From an uncultured Bradyrhizobium sp. (GTDB lineage: Bacteria; Pseudomonadota; Alphaproteobacteria; Rhizobiales; Xanthobacteraceae), in the NCBI RefSeq assembly GCF_936943645.1, contig NZ_CAKZJO010000086.1, positions 1-64,000 of the forward strand: a DNA stretch of 64,000 bases. Reading direction: 5' to 3'. Position numbers and translations under genes: made by a program. The notes beneath the pieces are model-generated. The model saw only the letters and a program-made list of their open reading frames with translations. It made no database searches and had not been told where the DNA came from. The stretch's first letter is position 1; each line of letters begins with the position of its first letter. Below, piece after piece: positions 43,983 through 53,757 of this stretch.

Positions 43983-44486
43983 ATGGCGCGTTACGAGGAT
44001 CTGCCCTACCGGACCTGTGTCGGGGTGATGCTGATCAACACGGCGGGACTGGTGTTCATCGGCCGCCGCGCCGGCGGCATCGAGCATGTCGACGACACCC
44101 ATGTCTGGCAGATGCCGCAGGGCGGCGTCGATCCCGGCGAGGACACCTGGGAAGCCGCCAAGCGCGAGCTCTATGAGGAAACCAGCGTGCGCTCGGTCGA
44201 GCGGCTCGGCGAGGTCCCTGACTGGCTCACTTACGACATCCCGCGCACGGTCGCCGGACGCGCCTGGAAGGGCCGCTACCGCGGCCAGCGCCAGAAATGG
44301 TTCGCGGTCCGCTTCACTGGCAAGGACAGCGAGATCAACGTCGAGAAGCCCGGCGGCGGCGGCCACAAGGCCGAGTTCGTGAGCTGGCGCTGGGAGCCGA
44401 TGAAGAATCTCACCGGCCTGATCATCCCCTTCAAGCGCCCGGTCTACGAGCGCGTGGTGCAGGAATTTTCCGCGCTGGGGGGTTGA
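43983..44486 (+). CDS. rppH: RNA pyrophosphohydrolase RppH (copy 1)
   Basis: A 167-residue Nudix protein. The Nudix box is GGVDPGEDTWEAAKRELYEE, with the RELYEE glutamates. QMPQGGVD and GQRQKWFAVRF are RppH-specific. It removes pyrophosphate from mRNA 5' ends and starts decay, and members of this group also hydrolyse dinucleoside polyphosphates. It comes 76 bases after the deacetylase gene and is probably cotranscribed with it. A paralogue lies downstream. Confidence 0.93.
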   Translation: MARYEDLPYRTCVGVMLINTAGLVFIGRRAGGIEHVDDTHVWQMPQGGVDPGEDTWEAAKRELYEETSVRSVERLGEVPDWLTYDIPRTVAGRAWKGRYRGQRQKWFAVRFTGKDSEINVEKPGGGGHKAEFVSWRWEPMKNLTGLIIPFKRPVYERVVQEFSALGG

Positions 44487-44513
44487 AGAGCCAGCTCTAC
44501 CCCAACACTCCGT

Positions 44514-44668
44514 TCGTCACCCCCGCGAAGGCGGGGGTCCATAACCACAGGCGGGTGTGGTGAGCCGGATTTCACCGCAAGCTTCCAACTCGTGACTGCT
44601 TGTGGTTATGGATTCTCAGGTGCGCAATTGCGCACCATAGCTCGCGCTCCGCGCGCCCCGGAATGACG
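44514..44668. repeat. Palindromic repeat between the two rppH genes
   Basis: It starts CGTCACCCCCGCGAAGGCGGGGGTCC, itself a hairpin, and ends GCGCCCCGGAATGACG. Inner arms include TCCATAACCAC and GTGGTTATGGA. Similar elements occur at 47592 and 61995. Confidence 0.75.
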
Positions 44669-44682
44669 GTGAGAGATTACGC

Positions 44683-45183
44683 GTGACGACTGAAAAGCCC
44701 TACCGTCCCAATGTCGGGATCGCCCTCTTCAACACCGAAGGCCGCGTCCTGATCGGCCATCGCTTCAAGGGCGATGGCCCTGAGATCATCCTGCCCGGCC
44801 TCGACTGGCAGATGCCGCAGGGCGGCGTCGACGAGGGTGAGAATCTGCAAGACGCCGCGAAGCGCGAGCTCTGGGAAGAGACCAACGTCGTCAGCGCGAG
44901 CTTCCTCGGCGAGACCGACTGGTTCGCCTACGAATTCCCGCCCTATGACGGCCCGCAGACGCATCGGCTGGCAAAGTTTCGCGGCCAGCGCCAGAAATGG
45001 TTCGCGCTGCGCTTCACCGGCAAGGACGACGAGATTGATCCGCTGACGCCGCGCAACGGCCAGCCGGCGGAGTTCGACGCCTGGCGCTGGGAGCGGCTCG
45101 ACCGTGTCGCCGACCTCGTGGTGCCGTTCCGGCGCGAGGTCTATCTCGCGGTGGCGCGTGAGTTTGCGACCTTCGCCAACTGA
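44683..45183 (+). CDS. RNA pyrophosphohydrolase-like Nudix protein (RppH copy 2)
   Basis: A 166-residue Nudix protein with the same framework as the gene before it: QMPQGGVDEGENLQDAAKREL, GQRQKWFALRFTGKDDE and a Trp-rich C-terminal block. Start GTG at 44683. The box glutamates (REL, WEE) are intact, so it should be active. Divergence between the two copies is considerable, which points to an old duplication and perhaps split substrates (RNA versus Ap4A). Confidence 0.88.
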   Translation: MTTEKPYRPNVGIALFNTEGRVLIGHRFKGDGPEIILPGLDWQMPQGGVDEGENLQDAAKRELWEETNVVSASFLGETDWFAYEFPPYDGPQTHRLAKFRGQRQKWFALRFTGKDDEIDPLTPRNGQPAEFDAWRWERLDRVADLVVPFRREVYLAVAREFATFAN

Positions 45184-45186
45184 AAT

Positions 45187-45213
45187 TGCGAAAACAACCC
45201 CATGCACAGTAGA
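45187..45213. repeat. 27-base dispersed repeat, copy 2
   Basis: Identical over 27 bases to 14917-14943. It lies four bases after the second rppH stop. The flanking 45214-45344 is a repeat-rich spacer (CCCTCCTCC and GGGGAGAGGG pair) without a gene. Confidence 0.8.
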
Positions 45214-45344
45214 GTGGGGCTTGAAATCATGAGAGAATTTTCGTCGGCGATTGGCGTGTGAGGGAGCCCCGCTTTCTCATTCCCTCCTCCACAAGGGGAG
45301 AGGGAACGCAGCGCTTGCTGCGCGCCGGTCGGGCCTCATCTCAG

Positions 45345-47012
45345 CTAATTGATCGGTCCCACCGTGAACGGGCCGATCGCGATGACGTGGCAATCGCTGT
45401 CGCGCTTGGCGCAGTCGGCCAGCGCGGACTTGACGGCGGCCTGCTCGTCGGCGGCCTTGAGGCCGAGACCTGCCCGGCCGGCGGTGCCGACGGCGACCGC
45501 ATTCCAGCCCATGGCGTCGCCGAGCTTGCGCACCACCTCACCCCGGGCATCCGCCACGATGGAAGCGTTGCTCGCCGCATTGAAGAAGCCGGTGATCCGA
45601 AACAGGGTCGGGATCGGCACGACGAAATTGTCGTCGATCGCGACCACGAGGCACGCCACGCCAGCGATCGCGCCGCACGATTCCAGCGACCGCCGCGCCG
45701 CGTCCTCTGCGGATGAGGCGCCGAGCACCATGAAATAATGTCCGCCCGGACCGAGCGCGACCGAGCGGGATTTCGCCGCGGGCACGAAGATGTTCTCGAG
45801 CCGGACTTTCTGCGGCTCACGCACGATCGGAAAATCCTTCGATGCGAAGGTCCGTTCGGTCATCGCATCGTGCCGGAAGTAGGGCGACGGCGGCATCGGC
45901 GGCTTGCCATGCGCGTACACGACATTGTTGCCGAGCGCATAGAGCTCGCATCGCCGCGGCGATTGCGCGGCGTCGGCGCGCTTCTGGCACTGCTCGATCG
46001 CCATGTTGCGCGCGGCTTCCTCGTTCGGCTGGTTCATCGCCGAGCCGGTGAAGCCGCCGACATTGAGCGCAAAGGCCTTGTAATCGCCGGAGCTCGCATA
46101 ATCGCCGGCGAGGAAGGCGCGCACGCGCTCGTTGATGAAGGGCACGCTGTCGGCTGCAAGCCGGCCCGATGTCGGTGATGCCGATGGCGACGGCGCAGGC
46201 ATCGGCGCCATCGCGGCGCCGGCGCCAGGCGGCATCATCGGCGCCTTTGCCATTTGGGTCGGCATCGGCGTCGGCGACGCGGCCATTGCAGTCGGCGCTG
46301 GGGTCGGCGCAGCGCTGGGCGTCACGGCAGAAGCCGCGATGGTTGCGCCCTGCTTGAGCTTGGTGTTGTAGAGGAAGCCGGTGACAACGATGCCGACGAT
46401 CGAGACGACGGCGACCACCAGCGGCCACATCCACACCGGTGCCGCGGCCACCTTCGCGGCCGCCTTCTTCAGCTGCGGCTTGGAATAGCTGCCGTCCTCG
46501 CGCCGCATGGCCACCATGTAGGCATGCACCGGCGTCGGGATGTTCTTCACCTCCTGCGCGCCGATATCGGCGAATTGCACCGACAATTTGTTGGCGACCT
46601 GCTCGTGCACGGCGCGCGAGACGCAGATGCCGCCGACCTCGGCAAGGCCTTCCAGCCTTGCCGCGATGTTGACGCCGTCCCCCAAGAGATCGCCGTTGCG
46701 CTCGACCACGTCACCGATGGTGATGCCGATGCGAAACGACATCTGCCGGCTCGGCGGATAGGCCATGTTGCGGGTCCGCAGGGATTCCTGGATGTCGATC
46801 GCGCAACGCACCGCATCGACCGCGCTCGGGAATTCCGCGAGCACCGCATCGCCTGCGGTATTGAAGATGCGGCCGCTGGCCTTGGCGATGAAATCGTCGA
46901 CGACCTCGCGATAGGAGGCCAGACGCCGCAGCGTCTCCTCCTCGTCTTCCGCGACCAGTCTCGAGTAACCGGCAATATCGGCTGCGAAAATCGCTGCGAT
47001 CTTGCGTTTCAT
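45345..47012 (-). CDS. Class III adenylate/guanylate cyclase with periplasmic C-terminal repeats
   Basis: About 555 residues. The N-terminal cyclase domain has FAADIAGYSRLV and AGDAVLAEF (the two metal Asp positions) and GDGVNIAARLE (Asn and Arg transition-state residues). A membrane helix follows at about 200-220 (VWMWPLVVAVVSIVGIVVTGFLY), then a Pro/Ala/Met-rich stretch. The C-terminal half is likely periplasmic, with DUF4189-like repeats (NEEAARNMAIEQCQ and SSAEDAARRSLESC) and paired Cys. The cyclase is cytoplasmic and may respond to an envelope signal. A GTG at 47018 is an alternative start. Confidence 0.85.
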   Translation of the reverse strand: MKRKIAAIFAADIAGYSRLVAEDEEETLRRLASYREVVDDFIAKASGRIFNTAGDAVLAEFPSAVDAVRCAIDIQESLRTRNMAYPPSRQMSFRIGITIGDVVERNGDLLGDGVNIAARLEGLAEVGGICVSRAVHEQVANKLSVQFADIGAQEVKNIPTPVHAYMVAMRREDGSYSKPQLKKAAAKVAAAPVWMWPLVVAVVSIVGIVVTGFLYNTKLKQGATIAASAVTPSAAPTPAPTAMAASPTPMPTQMAKAPMMPPGAGAAMAPMPAPSPSASPTSGRLAADSVPFINERVRAFLAGDYASSGDYKAFALNVGGFTGSAMNQPNEEAARNMAIEQCQKRADAAQSPRRCELYALGNNVVYAHGKPPMPPSPYFRHDAMTERTFASKDFPIVREPQKVRLENIFVPAAKSRSVALGPGGHYFMVLGASSAEDAARRSLESCGAIAGVACLVVAIDDNFVVPIPTLFRITGFFNAASNASIVADARGEVVRKLGDAMGWNAVAVGTAGRAGLGLKAADEQAAVKSALADCAKRDSDCHVIAIGPFTVGPIN

Positions 47013-47160
47013 CTGCACCCTGCCCCGGGAACAAAATATGCGGGCAGAATGCCGCCTTCCCCGGCACGGTGCAACAAAGTTTCAGCGCCCGCCACATCCG
47101 TGACGAGCGCTGAAGCCGTTCAGAAATCTTGAGCTTGGCCCCGAAGCGATGCCTCGGGGC

Positions 47161-47568
47161 TTAGTGCATGGCCGTGGAGTTGAGCTGATGCTGGATGCTC
47201 TTGTAGTGATCAAGCCGCTCGATGGCCTGATCGAGCTCGCTGCCTTCGTGCTCCTTCAGGCTCTCTTCCATTCCGGCGATGGTCTCGGCGAACTGGGCGC
47301 GGTCGAGCTCGGCCAGCGACGTCGCGACGTCGGCGAGCACGGTCAGGCCCTTTTCGGAGACCTCGGCGAGACCGCCGAGCACGATGACCTTCTCGTGCTT
47401 GCCACCGGTGGTGATGGTGAGAATGCCGGGACGAATCGCCGCGACAACAGGCGCATGCCCCGCCAGCACGCCGAAGTCACCTTCGACGCCGGGAATGTCG
47501 ACCTGATCGACCTCGCCCGAGAAGGAGAGCTTTTCCGGTGAGACGAGATCGAAGTGGAAGGTGGCCAT
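47161..47568 (-). CDS. atpC: F1 ATP synthase epsilon subunit
   Basis: A 135-residue protein beginning MATFHFDLVSPEKLSFSGEV at ATG 47568. It is an N-terminal beta sandwich (VDIPGVEGDFGVLAGHAPVV) followed by a helical hairpin. It couples gamma rotation to the ring and can inhibit ATPase. Last gene of atpHAGDC. Between it and atpD lies a palindromic repeat. A frame extension to 47589 is not favoured. Confidence 0.95.
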   Translation of the reverse strand: MATFHFDLVSPEKLSFSGEVDQVDIPGVEGDFGVLAGHAPVVAAIRPGILTITTGGKHEKVIVLGGLAEVSEKGLTVLADVATSLAELDRAQFAETIAGMEESLKEHEGSELDQAIERLDHYKSIQHQLNSTAMH

Positions 47569-47591
47569 GGTTGTTTCCGTTCTCTTCACTT

Positions 47592-47671
47592 GTCACCCGC
47601 GGGCTTGACCCGCGGGTCCATCCATCAAAACCTTCTTTTGATGGATCGCCGGGTCAAGCCCGGCGATGACG
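47592..47671. repeat. Palindromic repeat inside the atp operon (atpD-atpC)
   Basis: Three hairpins in a row: ACCCGCGGG-CTTGA-CCCGCGGGT, CATCAAAA-CCTTC-TTTTGATG and CGCCGGG-TCAAG-CCCGGCG. They occupy nearly the whole 115-base gap. Confidence 0.85.
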
Positions 47672-47683
47672 AGATGACTAAGC

Positions 47684-49117
47684 TTAGGCCGCTTCAGCGG
47701 CCAGCTTCTTGCCCTTCTCGACGGCTTCTTCGATGGTGCCGACCATGTAGAAGGCAGCTTCCGGCAGGTGGTCGTACTTGCCTTCGACCAGGCCCTTGAA
47801 GCCCTTGATGGTGTCGGCGAGGTCGACGAACTTGCCGGGCGAGCCGGTGAAGATTTCGGCGACGTGGAACGGCTGCGACATGAAGCGCTCGATCTTGCGG
47901 GCGCGGGCCACGGCCAGCTTGTCCTCTTCGGAAAGCTCGTCCATGCCGAGAATGGCGATGATGTCCTGGAGCGCCTTGTAGCGCTGCAGCACCTGCTGGA
48001 CCTGACGGGCGACCGCGTAGTGCTCCTCGCCGACGACCAGCGGGGAGAGCATGCGCGAGGTCGAGTCGAGCGGGTCCACCGCCGGATAGATGCCCTTTTC
48101 GGCGATCGAGCGCGATAGCGTGGTGGTCGCGTCAAGATGCGCGAACGAGGTCGCGGGCGCCGGGTCGGTCAAGTCGTCGGCCGGAACGTAGATCGCCTGC
48201 ACCGAAGTGATCGAGCCCTTCTGGGTGGTGGTGATGCGCTCCTGCAGCGCGCCCATGTCGGTCGCGAGCGTCGGCTGATAACCCACCGCCGAGGGAATAC
48301 GGCCCAAGAGCGCCGACACTTCCGAGCCGGCCTGGGTGAAGCGGAAGATGTTGTCGACGAAGAACAGCACGTCCTGGCCCTTGTCGCGGAAGTCTTCCGC
48401 GATGGTGAGACCCGTGAGCGCGACGCGGGCGCGGGCGCCGGGCGGCTCGTTCATCTGGCCGAACACCAGCGCGCACTTCGACTTCACGCTCGGATCCGGG
48501 TTCTTCGGGTCGGCGTTGACCTTGGACTCGATGAACTCGTGATAGAGGTCGTTGCCCTCGCGGGTGCGCTCGCCGACGCCGGCGAACACGGAATAACCGC
48601 CGTGCGCCTTCGCGACGTTGTTGATCAGCTCCTGAATCAGCACGGTCTTGCCGACGCCGGCGCCACCGAACAGGCCGATCTTGCCGCCCTTGGCGTAGGG
48701 AGCGAGGAGGTCGACGACCTTGATGCCGGTGACGAGAATTTCAGCTTCGGTGGACTGGTCGGTGTAGGTCGGCGCTTCCTGATGGATGGCGCGCAGGCCT
48801 TCGGTCTTGACCGGGCCGGCTTCGTCGATCGGCTCGCCGATGACGTTGATGATGCGGCCGAGCGTGCCTTCGCCGACGGGAACGCGGATCGGCGCGCCGG
48901 TGTCGGTCACTTCCTGGCCGCGGACCAGACCTTCGGTGGTGTCCATCGCGATGGTGCGGACGGTCGACTCGCCGAGATGCTGGGCGACTTCGAGCACCAG
49001 GCGGTTGCCGCCGTTCTTGGTCTCGAGCGAATTGAGAATGGCCGGCAGGTGGCCTTCGAACTGCACGTCGACGACGGCGCCGATGACCTGGGTGACGCGA
49101 CCGAGCTGGGCTGCCAT
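47684..49117 (-). CDS. atpD: F1 ATP synthase beta subunit
   Basis: A 477-residue protein. The P-loop is GGAGVGKTVLI, the catalytic Glu lies in VGERTREGNDLY, and VLFFVDNIFRFTQAGSEVSALLGR is the signature. It carries the catalytic nucleotide sites of F1 at the membrane. The start is preceded by AAGGAG at good distance. Full length for the family. Organised atpH-A-G-D-C on the minus strand. Confidence 0.98.
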   Translation of the reverse strand: MAAQLGRVTQVIGAVVDVQFEGHLPAILNSLETKNGGNRLVLEVAQHLGESTVRTIAMDTTEGLVRGQEVTDTGAPIRVPVGEGTLGRIINVIGEPIDEAGPVKTEGLRAIHQEAPTYTDQSTEAEILVTGIKVVDLLAPYAKGGKIGLFGGAGVGKTVLIQELINNVAKAHGGYSVFAGVGERTREGNDLYHEFIESKVNADPKNPDPSVKSKCALVFGQMNEPPGARARVALTGLTIAEDFRDKGQDVLFFVDNIFRFTQAGSEVSALLGRIPSAVGYQPTLATDMGALQERITTTQKGSITSVQAIYVPADDLTDPAPATSFAHLDATTTLSRSIAEKGIYPAVDPLDSTSRMLSPLVVGEEHYAVARQVQQVLQRYKALQDIIAILGMDELSEEDKLAVARARKIERFMSQPFHVAEIFTGSPGKFVDLADTIKGFKGLVEGKYDHLPEAAFYMVGTIEEAVEKGKKLAAEAA

Positions 49118-49195
49118 TGAATGTCTCCTTCGATCCGAACTTCTAGACCACGGTCCGAAGACCGGGATGTTGCGTTGATGGGTGCCGATGCGTCC

Positions 49196-50068
49196 TTAGA
49201 CGGCTTCGGCGCCCGAGATGATTTCGATCAGTTCCTTGGTGATCTGCGCCTGACGCGTGCGGTTGTAGACCAGCGTCTGCTTGCGGATCATTTCACCGGC
49301 GTTGCGCGTCGCGTTGTCCATCGCGCTCATCTGCGCGCCGTAGAACGAGGCGTTGTTCTCGAGCAGCGCGCGGAAGATCTGGACCGCGAGATTGCGCGGC
49401 AGAAGACGGGTGAGAATCTCGTCCTCTTCCGGCTCGTATTCGTAAGACGTGGTGTTGGCGGCAGCGCCCTCCTCGACCACCAGCGGAATGATCTGCTGGG
49501 CGGTCGGGATCTGCGCAATCACCGACTTGAAGCGCGAATAGAACAGCGTGCAGACGTCGAACTCGCCGTTGTCGAACCGCGCCAGCACCTTCTTGGCGAT
49601 GTCCTCGGCATTGACGAAGCCGAGCTGGCGGACGCTGCGCAGGTCCATATGCTCGACGATCTGCTTGTCGAACTGGCGGCGGAGCTGCTCGTAACCCTTG
49701 CGTCCGACGCAGAAGAACTTCACGTCCTTGCCCTGCGCCATCAGCGCCAAAGCGCGCTCGCGGGCGAGACGCACGATCGAGGAGTTGAAGGCGCCGGACA
49801 GGCCGCGCTCGCCGGTGCAGACCAGCAGCAGATGAACCTGGTCCTTGCCGGTGCCGGCCAGCAGCACGGGTGCGCCGGGCGAGCCCGCCGCGGCGCTGGC
49901 GATGTTGGAGATCACCGCGCTCATCTTGTCGGCATAGGGGCGCGCCGCTTCCGCGGCGGTCTGCGCGCGGCGCAGCTTGGAGGCCGCGACCATCTGCATG
50001 GCCTTGGTGATCTTCTGCGTCGCCTTGGTGGAGGCGATGCGGACGCGCATGTCTTTAAGTGACGCCAT
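49196..50068 (-). CDS. atpG: F1 ATP synthase gamma subunit
   Basis: A 290-residue protein beginning MASLKDMRVRIASTKATQKI, the conserved N-terminal helix of the central shaft. The C-terminal helix with MDNATRNAGEMIRKQTLVYN is also typical. It rotates inside the alpha/beta hexamer. An atpA-atpG gap of 175 bases is occupied by a repeat. Confidence 0.97.
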   Translation of the reverse strand: MASLKDMRVRIASTKATQKITKAMQMVAASKLRRAQTAAEAARPYADKMSAVISNIASAAAGSPGAPVLLAGTGKDQVHLLLVCTGERGLSGAFNSSIVRLARERALALMAQGKDVKFFCVGRKGYEQLRRQFDKQIVEHMDLRSVRQLGFVNAEDIAKKVLARFDNGEFDVCTLFYSRFKSVIAQIPTAQQIIPLVVEEGAAANTTSYEYEPEEDEILTRLLPRNLAVQIFRALLENNASFYGAQMSAMDNATRNAGEMIRKQTLVYNRTRQAQITKELIEIISGAEAV

Positions 50069-50124
50069 TCTTCGTTCACCCCGGCGGTTCGGCCCTTGTC
50101 GGCCAAGCCACTAGCCTATCCCAG

Positions 50125-50230
50125 TCGTCATGCCCGGGCTCGTCCCGGGCATCCACGTTCTATCTTGCAAGCCGAAACGCGTGGATGGCCGGGACATCAG
50201 TTGCGAAGACGCGCTTCGCGCTTTAGCCCG
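50125..50230. repeat. Palindromic repeat inside the atp operon (atpA-atpG)
   Basis: A CGTCATGCCCGGG/CCCGGGCAT pair and a longer CATCCACG/CGTGGATG pair span the gap. Similar to elements that begin TCATGCCC elsewhere in the window. Confidence 0.75.
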
Positions 50231-50243
50231 GCCATGTCGGCGT

Positions 50244-51772
<1,529 letters not shown>

Positions 51773-51773
<1 letters not shown>

Positions 51774-52333
51774 CAGCCTGCCTCTTTCATCGCGTGCTTG
51801 ATCGAATTGAGTTTGGTGCGAAGCGAACCATCCACCATGCGGCTGCCCAGCTTGACGACAAGGCCACCGATGATCGAGGGATCGACTTTCACGTTCAGCG
51901 CGACGTCCTTGCCGGTCACCGACTTCAGGGCAACCTTGAGGGCGTCGAGATTCTTGTCCGAGAGCGCTTCCGCCACCGTGACCTCGGCCGTCGTCTCGCC
52001 CTTGAACTTGGCGACGAGGGCGCGATAGGCGCGGATGACTTCGGCCACCGCGAACAGGCGGCGGTTGGCGGTCAGCACTTTCAGGAAATTGGCGGAGATG
52101 CCGGCGATACCGGCCTTGGCCAGCACGGCCGACAGGGCCTTGGACTGGGCATCGGCCGCAAACACCGGGCTGCGGACGAGGCGCTTCAGATCGGCGCTCT
52201 CGTTCAGCAAGGCCTCGAATTTATCGAGATCGGCTTTGACCTCGTCGACCACTTTCTGGTCGCGGGCCAGTTCAAACAAGGCCGTTGCATAACGGCCGGA
52301 CACACCTGAAACGGACGTATCTTCTGCAGCCAC
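51773..52333 (-). CDS. atpH: F1 ATP synthase delta subunit
   Basis: A 186-residue protein from GTG 52333 (VAAEDTSVSGVSGRYATALFELA), the conserved N-terminal six-helix domain. It links F1 to the peripheral stalk. A longer frame from TTG 52384 would add 17 residues and is less likely. First gene of the atp operon. No F0 genes are nearby, as usual in Rhizobiales, where F0 is encoded elsewhere. Confidence 0.95.
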
Positions 52334-52787
52334 AGACGCGCTCTTTTTGCTGTCAAACTCGCAAGGGAAAAACCGTCGCCACAAAGCGGCGCCTAGCGAT
52401 CCAAGCCCTTGGAATTCAAGCGGGACTTCGATTTTCGGCCGGCACGGGAGGTGCCGGGTCCGTTAAAATCGCGGCTTTGCTAACATAGCAGGCGCGCAGG
52501 TGCAACATGACGCCAAATTAAAGGCACGAGGTTCTGTCGCCAGTTCGTCGCACGTTGCGACACTTCTTTCATGATCCAAGGACCGGATGACCCGCGCCAC
52601 GGAATTGCCGTGAGCCCTGTCGCGGCAGCCCGCCATTTCGTTCCTGCCCACAGCGCATAGCGGCCATGAACACGGATCGCTGAGGCGTGACTCCCGGGCC
52701 GGCTGCCAGCTCGCCCCGAATACTTACCGAATTCTAAACGTGGAGCGGGATGACTTCGCTTTACAGTATTCGAAAGTAATAAATAGG

Positions 52788-52802
52788 TTAAAGAATCGTT
52801 AA
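52788..52802. promoter_or_regulatory. Candidate CtrA-binding site
   Basis: TTAA (52788-52791), seven bases, then TTAA (52799-52802), the spacing of the alphaproteobacterial CtrA consensus. It lies about 185 bases before the RlpA-like start in an A+T-rich segment. Chance occurrence is possible. Confidence 0.4.
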
Positions 52803-52947
52803 AGCGAAAGATTACGGAACATCGGCTGCAATATCGGTGCCAGTCACAAGATATTTCATGACGACACAGAACGGATTTACTGCCCAATTCATGCCGCATT
52901 GGGAATCGAAACGCCAAACCGCTCACAAACTGATGGGGGCTCCACTA

Positions 52948-52961
52948 GCCACATATGTGGC
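52948..52961. promoter_or_regulatory. Perfect 14-base palindrome upstream of the RlpA-like gene
   Basis: GCCACATATGTGGC, 23 bases before the ATG and flanked by ACTAG on both sides. The position and symmetry suggest an operator or an mRNA 5' hairpin. Confidence 0.5.
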
Positions 52962-52984
52962 AATACTAGCTTAGGGACCACTAA

Positions 52985-53488
52985 ATGCTGTCTTTGAAGA
53001 CGCTGGGCTTTGTGACCCGGCCGCGTACGGCGATCGCTTTCGTTGCCGCAACTCTCCTTATCGGTGGAACTGCCACCGAAGCTTCCGCCAAATCCCGCCA
53101 CCACCGGCATCACCATCATCACCGCCACCACGCCCAGGCCGATACCAACACGACGTCCGATTGGCGCAACGCCAATGCAGCGATGACGCCGACCTCGGGC
53201 GGCGGCCACAGCTTCTCCGGCATGGCCTCCTATTACGGCAACGAGTCCGGCAGCCGCACCGCCTCCGGCCAGCGCTTCAACCAGAACGCCCTGACCGCCG
53301 CGCACCGTTCGCTGCCGTTCGGCACCAAGCTGCGCGTCACCCATCGCGGCCAGAGCGTGGTCGTCACCATCAATGACCGCGGCCCCTTCATTCGCGGCCG
53401 GGTTCTCGACCTCTCCACGGGCGCTGCCCGCGCCATCGGCCTCACCGGCGCCGGCGTCGGCCGCGTCACCGCGGAAGTCGTCTCGTAA
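52985..53488 (+). CDS. RlpA-family septal ring lytic transglycosylase-like protein
   Basis: A 167-residue protein. It has a signal peptide (AIAFVAATLLIGGTATEASA), then a strongly His-rich stretch (about ten His within KSRHHRHHHHHRHHA), a linker, and a double-psi beta barrel (FSGMASYYGNESGSRTASG, LPFGTKLRV, VVVTINDRGPFIRGRVLDLS). RlpA proteins act on peptidoglycan at the septum. The SPOR domain of longer RlpA proteins is absent. The His cluster could bind metal. A strong terminator follows. Confidence 0.88.
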   Translation: MLSLKTLGFVTRPRTAIAFVAATLLIGGTATEASAKSRHHRHHHHHRHHAQADTNTTSDWRNANAAMTPTSGGGHSFSGMASYYGNESGSRTASGQRFNQNALTAAHRSLPFGTKLRVTHRGQSVVVTINDRGPFIRGRVLDLSTGAARAIGLTGAGVGRVTAEVVS

Positions 53489-53546
53489 GGGCTCGACGCC
53501 CTCACGCTACGCGCAGATTTCCATCAGTTTGATGCGCGTCTGAAAC

Positions 53547-53580
53547 AAGCCCGCGGTCTTGGGGGACCGCGGGCTTTTTG
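53547..53580 (+). terminator. Rho-independent terminator after the RlpA-like gene
   Basis: AAGCCCGCGGTC (53547-53558) pairs with GACCGCGGGCTT (53565-53576) around a 6-base loop, and T residues follow. Confidence 0.92.
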
Positions 53581-53597
53581 TTTATGCTCGTCGCCGC

Positions 53598-53745
53598 CGC
53601 ACGTGTCCCGGACAAGCTGCAACGCTTAAGCGTTGCGGCGCAGAGCCGGGACCCAGGAGCGGCGAGTTCCTCTGCGAGATGGGCCCCCGCTCTGCAGCGC
53701 ACCGCCGAAGAGGCGCTGCGCTGCGTCCGGGGCACGAGAGGAGAG
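53598..53745. repeat. Inverted repeat (TCCCGGACAAGC type)
   Basis: It contains GTCCCGGACAAGC near 53603 and CTGCGTCCGGGGCAC near its right end, with a central GCAACGCTTAAGCGTTGC palindrome. Related to the element at 34018-34180. Confidence 0.65.
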
Positions 53746-53757
53746 ATCTGAGTCCTC

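Larger units (their letters stand above)
52334..52984. other. Long divergent intergenic region (atpH / rlpA-like)
   Basis: About 650 bases. It holds the atp promoter and leader (including the hairpin GGCACGGGAGGTGCC near 52440) and, on the other side, an A+T-rich upstream region for the RlpA-like gene with the two candidate sites listed separately. Frames here have no recognisable domain. Confidence 0.5.
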
